64,000 nt of DNA from Rubrivivax sp. (GCA_021300575.1 JAJTDM010000012.1:64311-128310); one strand, 5' to 3'; positions 1-10,320 are shown, counted from the stretch's first letter. The notes: generated by a model from the sequence alone, not told the origin. Translations and numbers: made by a program.

Positions 1-62
1 TGCTGCCCAAGCCGCCGATGCTTTGAGCCGTCCTGTGCCGCTCTGCGCCGCCCCGAGCGGCG

Positions 63-515
63 TCAGTGGATGAGCCGCTGCTCCGGATCGACGAAGAGCT
101 CGTCCAGGATCAGCGCGTCGGGCTCCTCGCCCAGACTCCAGAAGACCATCAGGATGATGATCTTGAACTCCTCGAGGTCCAGGCGGCCAGGCCCCAGGGC
201 GCTGGCCCGGTCGATGACCATCTCGCGCAGGGCTGCGGGCAGCACCCCGGCAGACTCGAGGAAGCACAGAAAACCCACGCATTCCTCGCCCAGCAGTTCG
301 CGTTCGGCCTCGGTGTAGATGCGCAGGCTGCTGTCGTCGCCTTGCTCATGCACAGCCTGCGCGCTGGTGGACAGGCCTTCCAGCCAGGCCAGGGCCTCCT
401 GGATCTCGTCAGACTCGAAGCCTACAGCCGACAGCTTGCGGGTGAGCTGGCGGTGGTCCGGGCAGGCATCGGGCCGCCAATAGTTTTCGTACAAGTACAC
501 CAGCACATCGAACAT
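63..515 (-). CDS. smg: Smg family protein (DUF494)
   Basis: Small acidic protein of 150 aa whose N-terminus (MFDVLVYLYENYW) is the hallmark of the Smg/DUF494 family. Its biochemical role is not established; the gene is linked to dprA (smf) across Proteobacteria, and that linkage is present here, with dprA 90 bp upstream on the same strand. An in-frame start further upstream (584) would add 23 basic residues unlike the family. The chosen ATG at 515 matches the family N-terminus and lies 6 nt after a TATAGT hexamer. Length is normal for the family, so the gene looks intact. In relatives topA often follows; only about 60 bp remain before the window edge, with no recognisable coding there. Confidence 0.9.
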   Translation of the reverse strand: MFDVLVYLYENYWRPDACPDHRQLTRKLSAVGFESDEIQEALAWLEGLSTSAQAVHEQGDDSSLRIYTEAERELLGEECVGFLCFLESAGVLPAALREMVIDRASALGPGRLDLEEFKIIILMVFWSLGEEPDALILDELFVDPEQRLIH

Positions 516-521
516 CAATCC

Positions 522-527
522 ACTATA
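522..527 (-). promoter_or_regulatory. -10-like hexamer TATAGT, 6 nt before smg start
   Basis: On the minus strand TATAGT is followed by 6 nt and then the smg ATG. With normal sigma-70 geometry the transcript would begin at or next to the start codon (leaderless). No clear -35 hexamer was seen. It is one member of a pattern repeated elsewhere in the window. Confidence 0.4.
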
Positions 528-605
528 CCCGAGGGTCTTCGGGCGCCGACCGCACGGCCCGCGGTCCTGCCCAAGGGCCTTCACGACCCTGGGCCGCCTG
601 CCGGT

Positions 606-1760
606 TCAACCGGCCTGCTGACGCTGGAACCGGCCGCCGGGCAGTCGCGCCACCAGGCCCTGCAACTCCAGTTCGAGCAGGCGCGCACCCAGCACCGATG
701 CGGCCTCGCCCGTGCGCCCGACCAGCGTGTCCAGGCTCACCGGGTCATGACCCATGGTGCGCAGAAGCCGCCCATGGGGCGTGCGTGCGTCGGGTGCGTC
801 GGGTGCGTCGGGTTCATCCGGCTCATCCGACACCGCTGCGGCGGCAGACGCTGGGGCCGCGGTGGAGGCTGTTGGGCTCGCGGGCAGCCCGAGCGACTCC
901 AGGATCTCCTGGGCCGATTCCACCAGTTGTGCGCCCTGCCGGATCAACTCGTGGCAACCCTTGGCCTGGGGGGACTGGATGGACCCCGGTACCGCAAAAA
1001 CCTCACGTCCGCCCTCCATGGCCAGACGTGCCGTGATCAGCGAGCCGGATTTCAGCGTCGCCTCCACCACGAGCGTTCCCCTCGTGAGGCCGGCAATGAT
1101 GCGGTTGCGGTGAGGAAAGTGGTGCGCCAGCGCCGGCGTACCTGGGGCATGTTCGCTGACCACCAACCCGTCCTGCGCGATACGGCGCCACAACCCACCG
1201 TGGCGGCGGGGGTAGACGATGTCCGGGCCAGTGCCGATGACGGCCAGGGTGGAACCTGCGCCCGCAAGGGCGCCTTCGTGGGCAGCGCCGTCGATGCCGG
1301 TGGCCAGCCCCGACACCACAGTGACGCCTGCATGGCTGAGCACGCTGGCGAACTGCCGCGCATGGGCCAGGCCCTGAGGCGTGGCCTGCCGGCTGCCCAC
1401 CACCGCCACCGAAGGCCGCTGCAAAAGTTCCTCCCGCCCCTCCAGGAACAGCATCAGGGGAGGGTCCCCGCAATGCAGCAGGGGCTGCGGGTAGCGGGCA
1501 TCGCCCAGCATCAGCACTTGGCGGGCAGGGTGTCCGGCCAGCCAGTCCAGTGCGAGCTGCAGCCGGACGCTGGCCTGTGGGTCCGGCGTCGACAGGGCCT
1601 GCGCCGCAGCGGGGCTCGCTGCGGCGGCCCACTGACTGGCAGCAGCCCCCAGCACGGCCTGCGGGGAGCCCAAGGCCCGCAGCAGGCGGCGTGCCACAGG
1701 CCGCGTCACGCCTGGCCACGTCAACAGGCGGAACCAGGCCTCGAAATCCTGCGCTGGCAT
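606..1760 (-). CDS. dprA: DNA-processing protein DprA
   Basis: DprA/Smf binds incoming single-stranded DNA during natural transformation and loads RecA in the cytoplasm. The 384 aa protein has the extended Rossmann DNA_processg_A domain, with VVGSRQATPQG near residues 120-130, SGLATGIDGAAHEGAL, and HFPHRNRIIAGL followed by a VVEA strand. A C-terminal winged helix of roughly 70 residues (about 315-384) follows. The two are joined by an acidic linker with a short D-E-P/D-A-P repeat (DEPDEPDAPDAPDA). It lies in a smg-dprA-LysM set on the minus strand, divergent from def-fmt. Length and motifs are complete. The only oddity is the repetitive linker. Confidence 0.95.
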   Translation of the reverse strand: MPAQDFEAWFRLLTWPGVTRPVARRLLRALGSPQAVLGAAASQWAAAASPAAAQALSTPDPQASVRLQLALDWLAGHPARQVLMLGDARYPQPLLHCGDPPLMLFLEGREELLQRPSVAVVGSRQATPQGLAHARQFASVLSHAGVTVVSGLATGIDGAAHEGALAGAGSTLAVIGTGPDIVYPRRHGGLWRRIAQDGLVVSEHAPGTPALAHHFPHRNRIIAGLTRGTLVVEATLKSGSLITARLAMEGGREVFAVPGSIQSPQAKGCHELIRQGAQLVESAQEILESLGLPASPTASTAAPASAAAAVSDEPDEPDAPDAPDARTPHGRLLRTMGHDPVSLDTLVGRTGEAASVLGARLLELELQGLVARLPGGRFQRQQAG

Positions 1761-1815
1761 GTCGCTGCCCCAGGGCCGGTCCGTCGCAAGCCGCCTGCCG
1801 CGCGCCCCGCCCCGC

Positions 1816-3060
1816 TCAGGGCTGGGTGAACCGGGTGCCTGACGACACCGGATCCTGGCCGCTCAGGATCAGCGCATAGGACACCCTGTCGAAGACGCGA
1901 AAGACGTACATCTGCCCGTTGCGCTCGTCGGGCAAACGAAGGGACTCGGCCTTTGGCGTGCTGCGGTCGGTCACCTGGCTGCCGGTTCGCCACAAGGCCA
2001 GCACGTGCCCTCGTTCCACGCCATCCCGGGATCCACGGTTGAGCGACACGATCTGGTGCTGCGCGGCCGTCAGGCCCTCACCGTACAGGCCGATCACCTG
2101 GCCCTGCACCGGCCGCACCGGCGCCCGCGGTACAAAAGGCGCGAATTCCACCGTGGAAGCCTGTGTCAGCCGGTCACCAGGACCAATCTCCAGACGCACA
2201 TGCCTGAGCAGCACACGTGCCGGAGAAGCCAGCGACTTTGCCTGCTCGGGCAACGCGAGGTCTTCGGTGCCGAGGGCTTCGGCATGGCCCACCAGCCGGG
2301 CCTCGTAGCCCAGGAGCTCGCGTGTGACAGGGTCCCTCAGGGCCCGGGGCTCACGCACCAACTGGAAACTCCTGCGTCCCTGAAGATCACCCCGCACGTA
2401 TGCCACGTCCCCCGTGGTCATGAGTATCCGTCCGTCGGGCGAGGCGACGATGCGCGCAGCGCCGTCGATCTCGCCGGCCTCCAGCACGGTGGCCTGCGCA
2501 ATGAAAGGCGCGATCAGGTGGGCCGGCACGGAAGCGATGGCACCGTGGTCCACCGGACCGCTGCGCACCCGTGGCAGGAGCTTGACGGTGACGGGCTCCG
2601 CCTGGGCGACCGCCGCTGCTGCCGGTACGGCCTGCGGTGTGCCCCCCGGGGGCGCCACCTTCAGGGTGGCCCGGTCCGGCCCCTTGGACAGCACCAGCAC
2701 CTGCCCCGGGTACAAGCGGTGAGGATCCCGCACCTGTTCGATGTTCATGCCCCAGAGTTCGGCCCACCGCCAGGGGCTTTTCAGGAACAGCTGGGACAGC
2801 CCCCACAAGGTGTCACCGGGGCGCACCGTGTGGGAGGCCGGCGCGTCAGGCGCCAAGTCGGCCAGGGGCACCCCTTGGTCAGCCACCCGCTGTGCGGTCT
2901 GGCGCTGGGCCGGGTCCACACCGGCGGGCGCCGACACCCCCTGCGCCCAGCACGTGGCGGCCAGGAAGGCAAACGCCAGAGCGGCTCCGGACCCGGCGGT
3001 ACGCGGAGCCGGGAAGCGGGCAAGTGACAGGCAATGAGGGTGGGTCAACGGAGCTCCCAT
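1816..3060 (-). CDS. LysM peptidoglycan-binding domain protein, exported
   Basis: A 414 aa secreted protein: N-terminal hydrophobic segment ending near ATCWAQG (signal peptide), then a LysM motif at about residues 75-125 (HTVRPGDTLWGLSQLFLK to RLYPGQVLVL), then a long C-terminal region of about 280 residues without a named fold. LysM binds the glycan strand of peptidoglycan, so a periplasmic location is likely. The gene sits upstream of dprA, an arrangement common in Burkholderiales. The ATG at 3060 gives the signal peptide a normal N-region; an in-frame ATG at 3120 would add 20 residues. The exact function is unknown; a role in envelope integrity or DNA uptake is inference only. Confidence 0.85.
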   Translation of the reverse strand: MGAPLTHPHCLSLARFPAPRTAGSGAALAFAFLAATCWAQGVSAPAGVDPAQRQTAQRVADQGVPLADLAPDAPASHTVRPGDTLWGLSQLFLKSPWRWAELWGMNIEQVRDPHRLYPGQVLVLSKGPDRATLKVAPPGGTPQAVPAAAAVAQAEPVTVKLLPRVRSGPVDHGAIASVPAHLIAPFIAQATVLEAGEIDGAARIVASPDGRILMTTGDVAYVRGDLQGRRSFQLVREPRALRDPVTRELLGYEARLVGHAEALGTEDLALPEQAKSLASPARVLLRHVRLEIGPGDRLTQASTVEFAPFVPRAPVRPVQGQVIGLYGEGLTAAQHQIVSLNRGSRDGVERGHVLALWRTGSQVTDRSTPKAESLRLPDERNGQMYVFRVFDRVSYALILSGQDPVSSGTRFTQP

Positions 3061-3309
3061 GGGCCAGTGGCACCCTTGCGGGCGTGCCGGCCACCTGAGG
3101 CCGGCGTGCAGTGCAGCCAATCGACGACTGAACGAATGGGCCGGCCGCTGCAGCGATGAGGGCTGGTCCGCGACAATACCGATTCAAGCGCAAATTCTGC
3201 CGGCAATCACGGGGCCCGGCAATGAGACGGCCCCCCCCCGGATGGCGCACCCCTTTGGGGGGAGTACTCGCCCACCGTGCCGTGATGCCATTTTTCTGGA
3301 CGAAGACCC

Positions 3310-3822
3310 ATGGCCCTCCTGCCCATCCTGAAGTTTCCCGACCCTCGCTTGCACAAGGTGGCGCAAGCGGTGGCGACAGTGGACGACCGCGTGCGCCGCC
3401 TCGTCGACGACATGCTGCAGACCATGTACGACGCCGAAGGCGTGGGGTTGGCGGCCACGCAGGTGGACGTGCATGAGCGCATCATCGTCATGGACACCTC
3501 CGACACGCGCGACCAACCGGTCGTGCTCATCAACCCCGAGTTGGTGCAGCGCAGCGAAGCCATGAGTTTTCGCGACGAAGGCTGCCTGTCCGTGCCCGCC
3601 ACCTACGACAAGGTGGCCCGTCACGAGCAGGTGACCGTGCGGGCGCTGGACCGGTCGGGCCAGCCGTTCGACATGCAGTGCGAAGGGCTGGCCGCGGTGT
3701 GCGTGCAGCACGAGATGGACCACCTGATCGGCCGGGTGTTCGTGGAGTACCTCAGCCCGCTCAAGCGGGACCGCATCCGCAGCAAGATGCTCAAGCGCGC
3801 GCGCGAGGAGCAGCGCGCGTGA
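3310..3822 (+). CDS. def: Peptide deformylase
   Basis: Metal-dependent hydrolase removing the N-formyl group from nascent proteins in the cytosol. All three signature motifs are present: GVGLAATQ (44-51), EGCLSV (90-95; Cys metal ligand) and HEMDH (134-138; two His ligands and the catalytic Glu). The 170 aa length is typical of the bacterial enzyme. fmt follows 40 bp downstream, the classic def-fmt pair. The gene is divergent from the LysM gene; the intervening 250 bp contains a GACAAT hexamer at 3172-3177 that could be its -10, which would give a leader of about 125 nt. Confidence 0.97.
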   Translation: MALLPILKFPDPRLHKVAQAVATVDDRVRRLVDDMLQTMYDAEGVGLAATQVDVHERIIVMDTSDTRDQPVVLINPELVQRSEAMSFRDEGCLSVPATYDKVARHEQVTVRALDRSGQPFDMQCEGLAAVCVQHEMDHLIGRVFVEYLSPLKRDRIRSKMLKRAREEQRA

Positions 3823-3862
3823 GGGCGCCGTCGGCCTGACCGCGACACCAGAGGCTCTCCCC

Positions 3863-4864
3863 TTGCGCATTGCATTCGCCGGAACGCCCGAATTCGCCGC
3901 GGTCGCTCTGGATGCGTTGCATGCGGCGGGTCACGAGATCGCACTGGTGCTGACACAGCCGGACCGCCCCGCTGGCCGCGGACAGCTACTCCAGGCCTCG
4001 GCCGTCAAGCAGCGGGCGCTGGCTCTGGGCTTGCCCCTGGCCCAGCCTCGAGGCCTGCGCCTGGACGGACGCTTTGGCGAAGACGCGGCGAGCGCCCGGA
4101 CGGCCCTGGAGCGGGCTGCGCCACAGGCGATGGTGGTGGCCGCCTACGGCTTGATCCTGCCCGCCTGGACACTGGACCTCCCGCCCGCAGGCTGCCTGAA
4201 CATCCACGCCTCTGTGCTGCCGCGTTGGCGCGGGGCCGCACCCATCCACCGCGCCATCGAGGCCGGAGACGCCAGCACGGGCATCACCATCATGCAGATG
4301 GACGCCGGCCTGGACACCGGCCCCATGCTGCTGCAAGCGCCAGAGCCCATCGGGGCACAGGACACCACGGCGACCCTGCATGACAGGCTCGCCGCGCTCG
4401 GCGGACGGCTGATCGTGCAGGCCCTGCAGGACCTGACGGCGGGCCGGCTGCAGGCCGTGGCCCAGCCCACCGAGGGCGTGACCTATGCCCGCAAGATCGA
4501 GAAGTCCGAAGCGCTGATCGATTGGAGCCTGCGGGCCCCGGTGATCGAGCGCCGGGTTCGCGCCTTCGATCCTTTCCCCGGCGCGAGCTTCCACTGCGGC
4601 GGCACCATGGTGAAACTCTGGCGCGCCGCACCGATGCCGTGGCCTGCGGATGCCCCCGCGCCGTGCCCTGCGACGGTGATCGACGCGGGCAAGGGCCGCC
4701 TGGCGGTGGCGTGCGGCGAGGCCACGGTTCTGGAATTGCTGGAGTTGCAACGCCCAGGCGGGCGCCGCCAAGTGGCCAGCGCCTTTGTGCAGGGCCAGGG
4801 TTTGCCAGGGTGGCAAGTCGGGGAAATGCTGGAGGCTCCGCCCGCGGAAGACCCGGTGCGGTAA
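3863..4864 (+). CDS. fmt: Methionyl-tRNA formyltransferase
   Basis: Transfers the formyl group of 10-formyl-THF to Met-tRNA(fMet). The 333 aa protein has the N-terminal formyltransferase domain starting [12 protein letters not shown], with the catalytic Asn113/His115 in [13 protein letters not shown] and Asp151 in [11 protein letters not shown], and the C-terminal tRNA-binding domain (about 210-320). The start codon is TTG at 3863, the only position that yields the family N-terminus. It is co-transcribed with def. Motifs and length are complete. Confidence 0.97.
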   Translation: MRIAFAGTPEFAAVALDALHAAGHEIALVLTQPDRPAGRGQLLQASAVKQRALALGLPLAQPRGLRLDGRFGEDAASARTALERAAPQAMVVAAYGLILPAWTLDLPPAGCLNIHASVLPRWRGAAPIHRAIEAGDASTGITIMQMDAGLDTGPMLLQAPEPIGAQDTTATLHDRLAALGGRLIVQALQDLTAGRLQAVAQPTEGVTYARKIEKSEALIDWSLRAPVIERRVRAFDPFPGASFHCGGTMVKLWRAAPMPWPADAPAPCPATVIDAGKGRLAVACGEATVLELLELQRPGGRRQVASAFVQGQGLPGWQVGEMLEAPPAEDPVR

Positions 4865-4978
4865 GGTGTGGAGGTCTGCGGTGCGCGGTCCGGGCTGCGC
4901 GGTCTGTGCCAGGGGTGGACGCGCAGACGCTGCTCAAGTTGCCAGGCTTGCGGGCCGATAACCCGAAGAGGTGTTGTC

Positions 4979-5326
4979 ATGAACCGAACGATGTCCCGAC
5001 CTTTCCTGCCGCGCGCCCTGCTGGGCGCGGGGGTGCTCTTGACCCTGATGGGTTGCGACATGCTGGGCGTGGAGTCCGCTTCGTCCATGTCCGCCCGCCG
5101 CGAGGCCGAAGGCAAGGCCATCGGCGGGGCCTGCCGCCACGCCGGCCGGGCCCTGGAAGACTGTTACTCCATGAACCGCAAGGCCGACAAGGCGGCGGTG
5201 TTTGCGGGTTGGCGCGAGATGAACGACTACATGCGAGAGAACAAGGTCGACACCGTTTCACCGCAGGTGGTTCCGTCCTCCGGCCTGGCCAAGTCTGGCG
5301 AAGACGCCAAGGCCGCCAAGCCCTGA
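4979..5326 (+). CDS. Small predicted lipoprotein, unknown function
   Basis: A 115 aa protein with a lipoprotein signal: basic N-terminus, hydrophobic stretch and lipobox LTLMGC, so it is probably acylated and membrane anchored. The mature part contains two cysteines (GGACRHAGRALEDCYSMN) and a helical central region ending in a Lys/Ala-rich tail. I do not recognise a named family. A longer frame opens at 4868, but only the ATG at 4979 places the signal peptide at the N-terminus. It lies between fmt and azlC on the same strand with a 53 bp gap to azlC. Confidence 0.75.
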   Translation: MNRTMSRPFLPRALLGAGVLLTLMGCDMLGVESASSMSARREAEGKAIGGACRHAGRALEDCYSMNRKADKAAVFAGWREMNDYMRENKVDTVSPQVVPSSGLAKSGEDAKAAKP

Positions 5327-5379
5327 CGAGACTCCTGACGAGGCCCCTGAGAAGACCCCTCAGGAGACAATCCGCGGCT

Positions 5380-6138
5380 GTGACCGCTGCTGCTGACCCT
5401 CCCCCTGCCCCCGATACCGGGCACCCCACCCGCATCCCCTTGTGGCGTGACCCGGAGTTCCGCCGCGGCGCGCATGACATGACCGGCATTGCCGTGGGCA
5501 TTGCCGCCTGGGGCCTGGTGACGGGCGTGGCCATGGCCAAGAGCGGCATGGACATGACGGTGGCGGTGCTGATGTCGCTGATGGTCTTTGCCGGCTCGGC
5601 GCAGCTGGCCACCATGCCGCTCATCGCTTCGGGCGCGCCGCTGTGGGTGGTGTGGGCCACCGCCTTCTGCGTGAACCTGCGCTTCATCATCCTGAGTGCG
5701 GCCTGGCGCCCCTATGTGCACGGCTACCGCCCGACGCAGCGCTGGTGCATGGCCTACTTCACGGCCGACTTGAACTACGTGCTGTTCATGCGCCGCTTTC
5801 CGAAGCCGGTGCCCGAAGCCGCACAGTGGCCGTACTTCTGGGGCGGGGCCGGCACCAACTGGCTGTCCTGGCAACTGTCGTCGCTGCTGGGCCTGTGGCT
5901 GGGCGGCAGCGTGCCGGCCGAGTGGGGGCTGGGCTTTGCCGGTCACATCGCGCTGCTGGCCCTGACCTGCTCCATGCTGACCGACCGCGCCTCCTGGGTG
6001 GCGGCGGGCGTGGCAGCCTGCGCCTCGGTGGCGGCTTATGCGCTGCCGCTAAAGCTCAACATCGTGGTGGCGATCGCCGCCGCCGTGGCCACGGGCCTGC
6101 TGCTGCAGCAGGCGCGTCAGCAGGAGATGCGGCCATGA
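5380..6138 (+). CDS. azlC: AzlC family branched-chain amino acid exporter, large subunit
   Basis: Large subunit of an AzlCD-type exporter (branched-chain amino acids or analogues) in the inner membrane. About 7-8 hydrophobic segments are visible, and the core contains VFAGSAQLATMPLIA and FCVNLRFIILSAAWRPY, both typical of AzlC/YgaZ. I place the start at GTG 5380, preceded by an AGGAG box 13 nt upstream, because the family normally has a short N-terminal stretch containing FRRGA before the first helix. ATG 5479 is the alternative. The stop overlaps the azlD start (ATGA), showing translational coupling. Confidence 0.88.
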   Translation: MTAAADPPPAPDTGHPTRIPLWRDPEFRRGAHDMTGIAVGIAAWGLVTGVAMAKSGMDMTVAVLMSLMVFAGSAQLATMPLIASGAPLWVVWATAFCVNLRFIILSAAWRPYVHGYRPTQRWCMAYFTADLNYVLFMRRFPKPVPEAAQWPYFWGGAGTNWLSWQLSSLLGLWLGGSVPAEWGLGFAGHIALLALTCSMLTDRASWVAAGVAACASVAAYALPLKLNIVVAIAAAVATGLLLQQARQQEMRP

Positions 6139-6464
6139 GCGTGTTGGAAGGCCTGCTGGCCGTGTTCGGGCTGACATTGATCACCGTGCTGACGCGCGGC
6201 TTCTTCTTCCTGTCGTCGCGCGAGTTGCCTTTCCCCGAACGCCTGAAGGACGGGTTGCGCTTTGCCCCGCTGGCCGCGCTGATGGCCGTGGTGGTGCCCG
6301 AGATCGTGCTGGTGCAGGGGGAGCTCGTCTCCACCTGGCGCGATGCGCGCCTGTGGGCGGCTGCGGCCGGGCTGGCCTGGTTCTTCTGGCAGCGCGGCAT
6401 CCTGGGCACCATCGTGGCCGGCATGGCGGTGTACCTGCCTCTTCGCGTCGGCTTGGGTTGGTGA
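6135..6464 (+). CDS. azlD: AzlD domain small subunit of exporter
   Basis: A 109 aa integral membrane protein with four hydrophobic segments, matching AzlD/YgaH (LITVLTRGFFFLSSRELPF, FAPLAALMAVVVPEI). It partners AzlC to form the exporter. The start ATG overlaps the azlC stop by 4 nt. Length is typical. Substrate specificity cannot be read from the sequence. Confidence 0.88.
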   Translation: MSVLEGLLAVFGLTLITVLTRGFFFLSSRELPFPERLKDGLRFAPLAALMAVVVPEIVLVQGELVSTWRDARLWAAAAGLAWFFWQRGILGTIVAGMAVYLPLRVGLGW

Positions 6465-6524
6465 AGCGCAGGCTTGGCGCAAGCCCCGGTTCCTACAATT
6501 TCCACTTTCTTCCAGGGACCCCCC

Positions 6525-7718
6525 ATGAACGTCCTTCGTTTTGCCGATCTCGTAGCCGCCGGCCGGGTCACCGGCCAGCGCGTCTTCATCCGCGCTGACC
6601 TGAACGTACCGCAGGACGACGCCGGCCGCATCACCGAAGACACGCGCATCCGCGCCTCGGTGCCTTGCATCGAGATGGCGCTGAAAGCTGGCGCAGCAGT
6701 GATGGTCACCTCGCACCTGGGCCGCCCTACCGAGGGCGAGTTCAAGCCGGAGGACTCGCTGGCCCCGGTGGCCGCGCGCCTGGGTGAACTACTGGGCCGC
6801 GAGGTGCCGCTGAAGAGCGGTTGGGTGGACGGTGTGGACGTGGCCCCCGGCCAGGTGGTGATGCTGGAGAACTGCCGCCTGAACAAGGGCGAGAAGAAGA
6901 ACAGCGAGGAACTCGCCCGCAAGATGGCTGCGCTGTGCGACATCTTCGTGCACGACGCCTTCGGCACCGCGCACCGCGCCGAGGCCTCCACCTACGGCAT
7001 CGCGCAGTTCGCCCCCGTGGCCTGCGCTGGCCCGCTGCTGGCCGCCGAGATCGACGCCATCACCAAGGCCCTGGCCGCGCCCCGGCGCCCGCTGGTGGCC
7101 ATCGTGGCCGGCAGCAAGGTCAGCACCAAGCTCACCATCCTGCAGAGCCTGGCGAAGAACGTGGACGGCCTGGTGGTGGGCGGCGGCATCGCCAACACCT
7201 TCATGCTGGCCGCGGGTTTGAAGATCGGCAAGAGCCTGGCCGAGCCGGACCTGGTCGGCGAGGCCCAGGCGGTGATCGCCGCCATGGCCGCGCGTGGCGC
7301 CGACGTGCCCATTCCCGTGGACGTGGTGTGCGCCAAGACCTTCGCTGCGGACGCGCCGGCCACGGTCAAGGCCGCCACCGAGGTGGCCGATGACGATCTG
7401 ATCCTGGACATCGGCCCCAAGACGGCGCAGATACTGGCCGACAAGCTGATGGCCGCAGGCACCATCGTCTGGAACGGCCCGGTGGGCGTGTTCGAGTTCG
7501 ACGCCTTCGCGCACGGCACCGAGACCGTGGCGCGCGCCGTGGCGGCCAGCAGCGCATTCAGCATCGCGGGCGGCGGCGACACGCTCGCGGCCATCGCCAA
7601 ATACGGGATCGAGCGCGAGGTGGGCTACATCTCCACCGGCGGCGGCGCCTTCCTGGAGGTGCTGGAGGGCAAGACGCTGCCGGCCTTCGAGATCCTGGCG
7701 CGGCGTGCCGCGGGCTGA
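6525..7718 (+). CDS. pgk: Phosphoglycerate kinase
   Basis: Glycolytic/gluconeogenic enzyme converting 1,3-bisphosphoglycerate and ADP to 3-phosphoglycerate and ATP. 397 aa, two-domain PGK: substrate-binding N-domain with [14 protein letters not shown] and [12 protein letters not shown], nucleotide domain with [11 protein letters not shown] and the GGGDTLAAI loop near the C-terminus. The ATG at 6525 matches the family N-terminus; a TACAAT hexamer at 6494-6499 would give a normal leader of about 20 nt. It heads a central carbon run with maeB, pyk and fba on the same strand. Confidence 0.97.
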   Translation: MNVLRFADLVAAGRVTGQRVFIRADLNVPQDDAGRITEDTRIRASVPCIEMALKAGAAVMVTSHLGRPTEGEFKPEDSLAPVAARLGELLGREVPLKSGWVDGVDVAPGQVVMLENCRLNKGEKKNSEELARKMAALCDIFVHDAFGTAHRAEASTYGIAQFAPVACAGPLLAAEIDAITKALAAPRRPLVAIVAGSKVSTKLTILQSLAKNVDGLVVGGGIANTFMLAAGLKIGKSLAEPDLVGEAQAVIAAMAARGADVPIPVDVVCAKTFAADAPATVKAATEVADDDLILDIGPKTAQILADKLMAAGTIVWNGPVGVFEFDAFAHGTETVARAVAASSAFSIAGGGDTLAAIAKYGIEREVGYISTGGGAFLEVLEGKTLPAFEILARRAAG

Positions 7719-7896
7719 AAGCCCCCGCCTTACCCCGGGCTGAGCCGCGTACCCAGACCGCGGCGATCCCCGGGGATTGCCTCACTCCAGGTCGAAACTG
7801 ATCCGGGTTCTCCGCATCATCTTGCACCCCGAACAGGCGTAATCTGCGCCTGCGGCCGCCCAGACGGTCAGGATGTCCAAGACAAGGAGACCCCCG

Positions 7897-10224
7897 ATGA
7901 AGCCCGAACTCACCCCGGCCGAGCAGGCCCTGCGCGACGCCGCGCTGGAATACCACCGCACGCCCACGCGCGGCAAGATCTCGGTCACACCGACCAAGCC
8001 GCTGTCCAACCAGCGAGACCTCTCGCTGGCCTACAGTCCGGGTGTGGCCTACGCCTGCCTGGCCATCGAGCAGGATCCGGCGCTGGCGGCGGAGTACACC
8101 TCGCGCGGCAACCTGGTGGGCGTGATCACCAACGGCACCGCGGTGCTGGGGCTGGGGGACATCGGCCCGCTGGCCGGCAAGCCGGTGATGGAGGGCAAGG
8201 GCTGCCTGTTCAAGAAGTTCGCCGGCATCGACGTCTTCGACATCGAGCTCGCCGAGAAGGACCCGGACAAGCTGATCGAAATCATCGCCGCACTCGAGCC
8301 CACACTCGGCGGCATCAACCTCGAGGACATCAAGGCGCCGGAGTGCTTTGCCATCGAGCGCGCGCTGCGCGACCGGCTGAACATCCCCGTCTTCCATGAC
8401 GACCAGCACGGCACAGCCATCATCTCGGCGGCGGCGCTGCTCAACGGTCTGGAACTGGTGGGCAAGGCCATTGGCGACATCAAGCTCGTGTCCTCGGGCG
8501 CGGGTGCGGCGGCCATCGCCTGCCTGGACGTGATGGTGGGGCTGGGCGTCAAGCGCGAGCACATCTTCGTCGTGGACTCGCGCGGCGTCATCCAGACCGA
8601 CCGCGAGGATGCGCTCAGCGGCAAGCTCGATGTCTCCAAGCGCCCCTACTGCCAGACCACCGACGCCCGCCGCCTGGCCGACGTGGTGGCCGGGGCCGAC
8701 GTGTTCCTGGGGTGTTCTGCCGCTGGCGTGCTGACGGCCGAGATGGTCAAGACCATGGCGCGCCAGCCCATCATCCTGGCGCTGGCCAACCCCGAGCCCG
8801 AGATCCGCCCCGAGCTGGCCAAGGCCGTGCGGCCGGACTGCATCATCGCCACCGGCCGCTCGGATTACCCGAACCAGGTCAACAACGTCCTGTGCTTCCC
8901 GTACATCTTCCGCGGCGCGCTGGACTGCGGCGCCACCAAGATCACCGAGGCCATGAAGCTGGCCTGCGTGCGCGAGATCGCCGACCTGGCCAAGGCCGAG
9001 ATCAGCGACGAGGTGGCGGCAGCCTACGCAGGGCAGGAGCTGAAGTTCGGATCCGACTACCTGATCCCCAAGCCGTTTGATGCGCGCCTGATCCTGCGCA
9101 TCGCCCCGGCGGTGGCCAAGGCCGCGGCCGACAGCGGCGTGGCCACGCGCCCCATCACCGACCTGGAGGCCTACCGCGCCTCGCTGCAGCGCCACGTCTA
9201 CCAGACCGGCCTGCTGATGCGGCCGGTGTTTGCGGCGGCCAAGGCCTTCAACGCCCGCCAGCCGGCACGCGTGGTCTATGCCGAGGGCGAGGACGAGCGC
9301 GTGCTGCGCGCCGTGCAGGTGGTGCTGGACGAAGGCCTGGCCCAGCCGGTGCTGATCGGCCGGCCCGAAGTCGTGCGTATGCGCATCGAACGCGCCGGGC
9401 TGCGCCTGCAGGCGGGGCGCGACTTCGAAATCGTCGACCCCGAGAACGACCCGCGCTTCCGTGCCTATTGGGAGACCTACCACCAGCTGATGGGGCGCGA
9501 AGGCGTCACGCCCGAAGCCGCCAAGGCGGCGGTGCGGCGCTCCAACACGTTGATCGCCTCACTGATGGTCAAGCGCGGCGAGGCCCACGCCATGCTGTGC
9601 GGCCTGGTGGGCCGCTACGACGCCCACCTGGACCACGTGCGCACAGTGATCGGCCAACGCGAAGGCACGCACGTCATGGCGGCCATGAACGCGCTGATGC
9701 TGGACCAGTTCACCGTCTTCATCACCGACACCTTCGTCAACGAGCAGCCCAGCGCCGCCGAGTTGAGCGAGATCGCGCAGATGGCGGCGGCCGAGGTGCG
9801 GCGCTTCGGCCTGCCGCCCAAGGTGGCCTTCCTGTCGCACTCCATCTACGGGTCGTCCAACCGCCCGTCGGCACGACGCATGCGCGAGGCGCGCAACCTC
9901 TTTGTCCAGGCGGCCCCGGACGTGGAGTGCGACGGCGAGATGCACGGCGACGCTGCGCTCTCGGAAACGGTGCGGCGTTCCTACCTGCCCGACACCACCT
10001 TGAGCGGCTCGGCCAACCTGCTGGTGCTGCCCAACATCGACGCGGCCAACATCCTGTTCAACGTGCTCAAGGAGGCCGGCAGCCGCGGCGTCACCGTGGG
10101 CCCGATGCTGCTGGGCGCGGCCGCCCCGGTGCACATCCTCACCCCGTCCTCGACCGTTCGGCGCGTGGTCAACATGACGGCGGTGGCGGTGGCCGATGCG
10201 GCGGATGTGGCCGCAAGAGTCTGA
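7897..10224 (+). CDS. maeB: NADP-dependent malic enzyme, multimodular
   Basis: Oxidative decarboxylation of malate to pyruvate with NADP. The 775 aa protein has the malic enzyme N-domain ([44 protein letters not shown] with FHDDQHGTA), an NAD(P)-binding domain around residues 165-400 ([17 protein letters not shown]), and a C-terminal phosphotransacetylase-like domain of about 330 residues, the MaeB architecture. That C-terminal domain is generally regulatory and not an active Pta. The start at ATG 7897 has AAGGAG 7 nt upstream; an in-frame ATG at 7873 lacks such a site. Located between pgk and pyk, consistent with pyruvate/NADPH supply. Confidence 0.96.
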   Translation: MKPELTPAEQALRDAALEYHRTPTRGKISVTPTKPLSNQRDLSLAYSPGVAYACLAIEQDPALAAEYTSRGNLVGVITNGTAVLGLGDIGPLAGKPVMEGKGCLFKKFAGIDVFDIELAEKDPDKLIEIIAALEPTLGGINLEDIKAPECFAIERALRDRLNIPVFHDDQHGTAIISAAALLNGLELVGKAIGDIKLVSSGAGAAAIACLDVMVGLGVKREHIFVVDSRGVIQTDREDALSGKLDVSKRPYCQTTDARRLADVVAGADVFLGCSAAGVLTAEMVKTMARQPIILALANPEPEIRPELAKAVRPDCIIATGRSDYPNQVNNVLCFPYIFRGALDCGATKITEAMKLACVREIADLAKAEISDEVAAAYAGQELKFGSDYLIPKPFDARLILRIAPAVAKAAADSGVATRPITDLEAYRASLQRHVYQTGLLMRPVFAAAKAFNARQPARVVYAEGEDERVLRAVQVVLDEGLAQPVLIGRPEVVRMRIERAGLRLQAGRDFEIVDPENDPRFRAYWETYHQLMGREGVTPEAAKAAVRRSNTLIASLMVKRGEAHAMLCGLVGRYDAHLDHVRTVIGQREGTHVMAAMNALMLDQFTVFITDTFVNEQPSAAELSEIAQMAAAEVRRFGLPPKVAFLSHSIYGSSNRPSARRMREARNLFVQAAPDVECDGEMHGDAALSETVRRSYLPDTTLSGSANLLVLPNIDAANILFNVLKEAGSRGVTVGPMLLGAAAPVHILTPSSTVRRVVNMTAVAVADAADVAARV

Positions 10225-10270
10225 GCCCACTCCAGGCATCCCCAGGGTCCGGGCGCGGGCGGGCACTTCT

Positions 10271-10320
10271 GGGAGCTCCCGGGAGCTTCCGGGAGGTTCT
10301 GGGGGCTTCCGGGGGTTCTG
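10271..10320. repeat. Imperfect 10-bp tandem repeat upstream of pyk
   Basis: Five consecutive 10-bp units, consensus GGGAGCTTCC (GGGAGCTCCC, GGGAGCTTCC, GGGAGGTTCT, GGGGGCTTCC, GGGGGTTCTG), lying between maeB and pyk. A preceding unit, GGGCACTTCT, is a degenerate sixth copy. The 10-bp period equals about one helical turn. It sits about 45 bp upstream of a GATAAT hexamer (10363-10368) that could be the pyk -10. Function unknown. Confidence 0.7.

Noticed and set aside
66..1829. 587-aa open frame on the + strand
   Set aside because: Antisense to smg and dprA, which have full family matches; low-complexity product.
7558..9483. 641-aa open frame on the - strand
   Set aside because: Antisense shadow of pgk end and maeB; His/Gln/Gly-rich with no motif.
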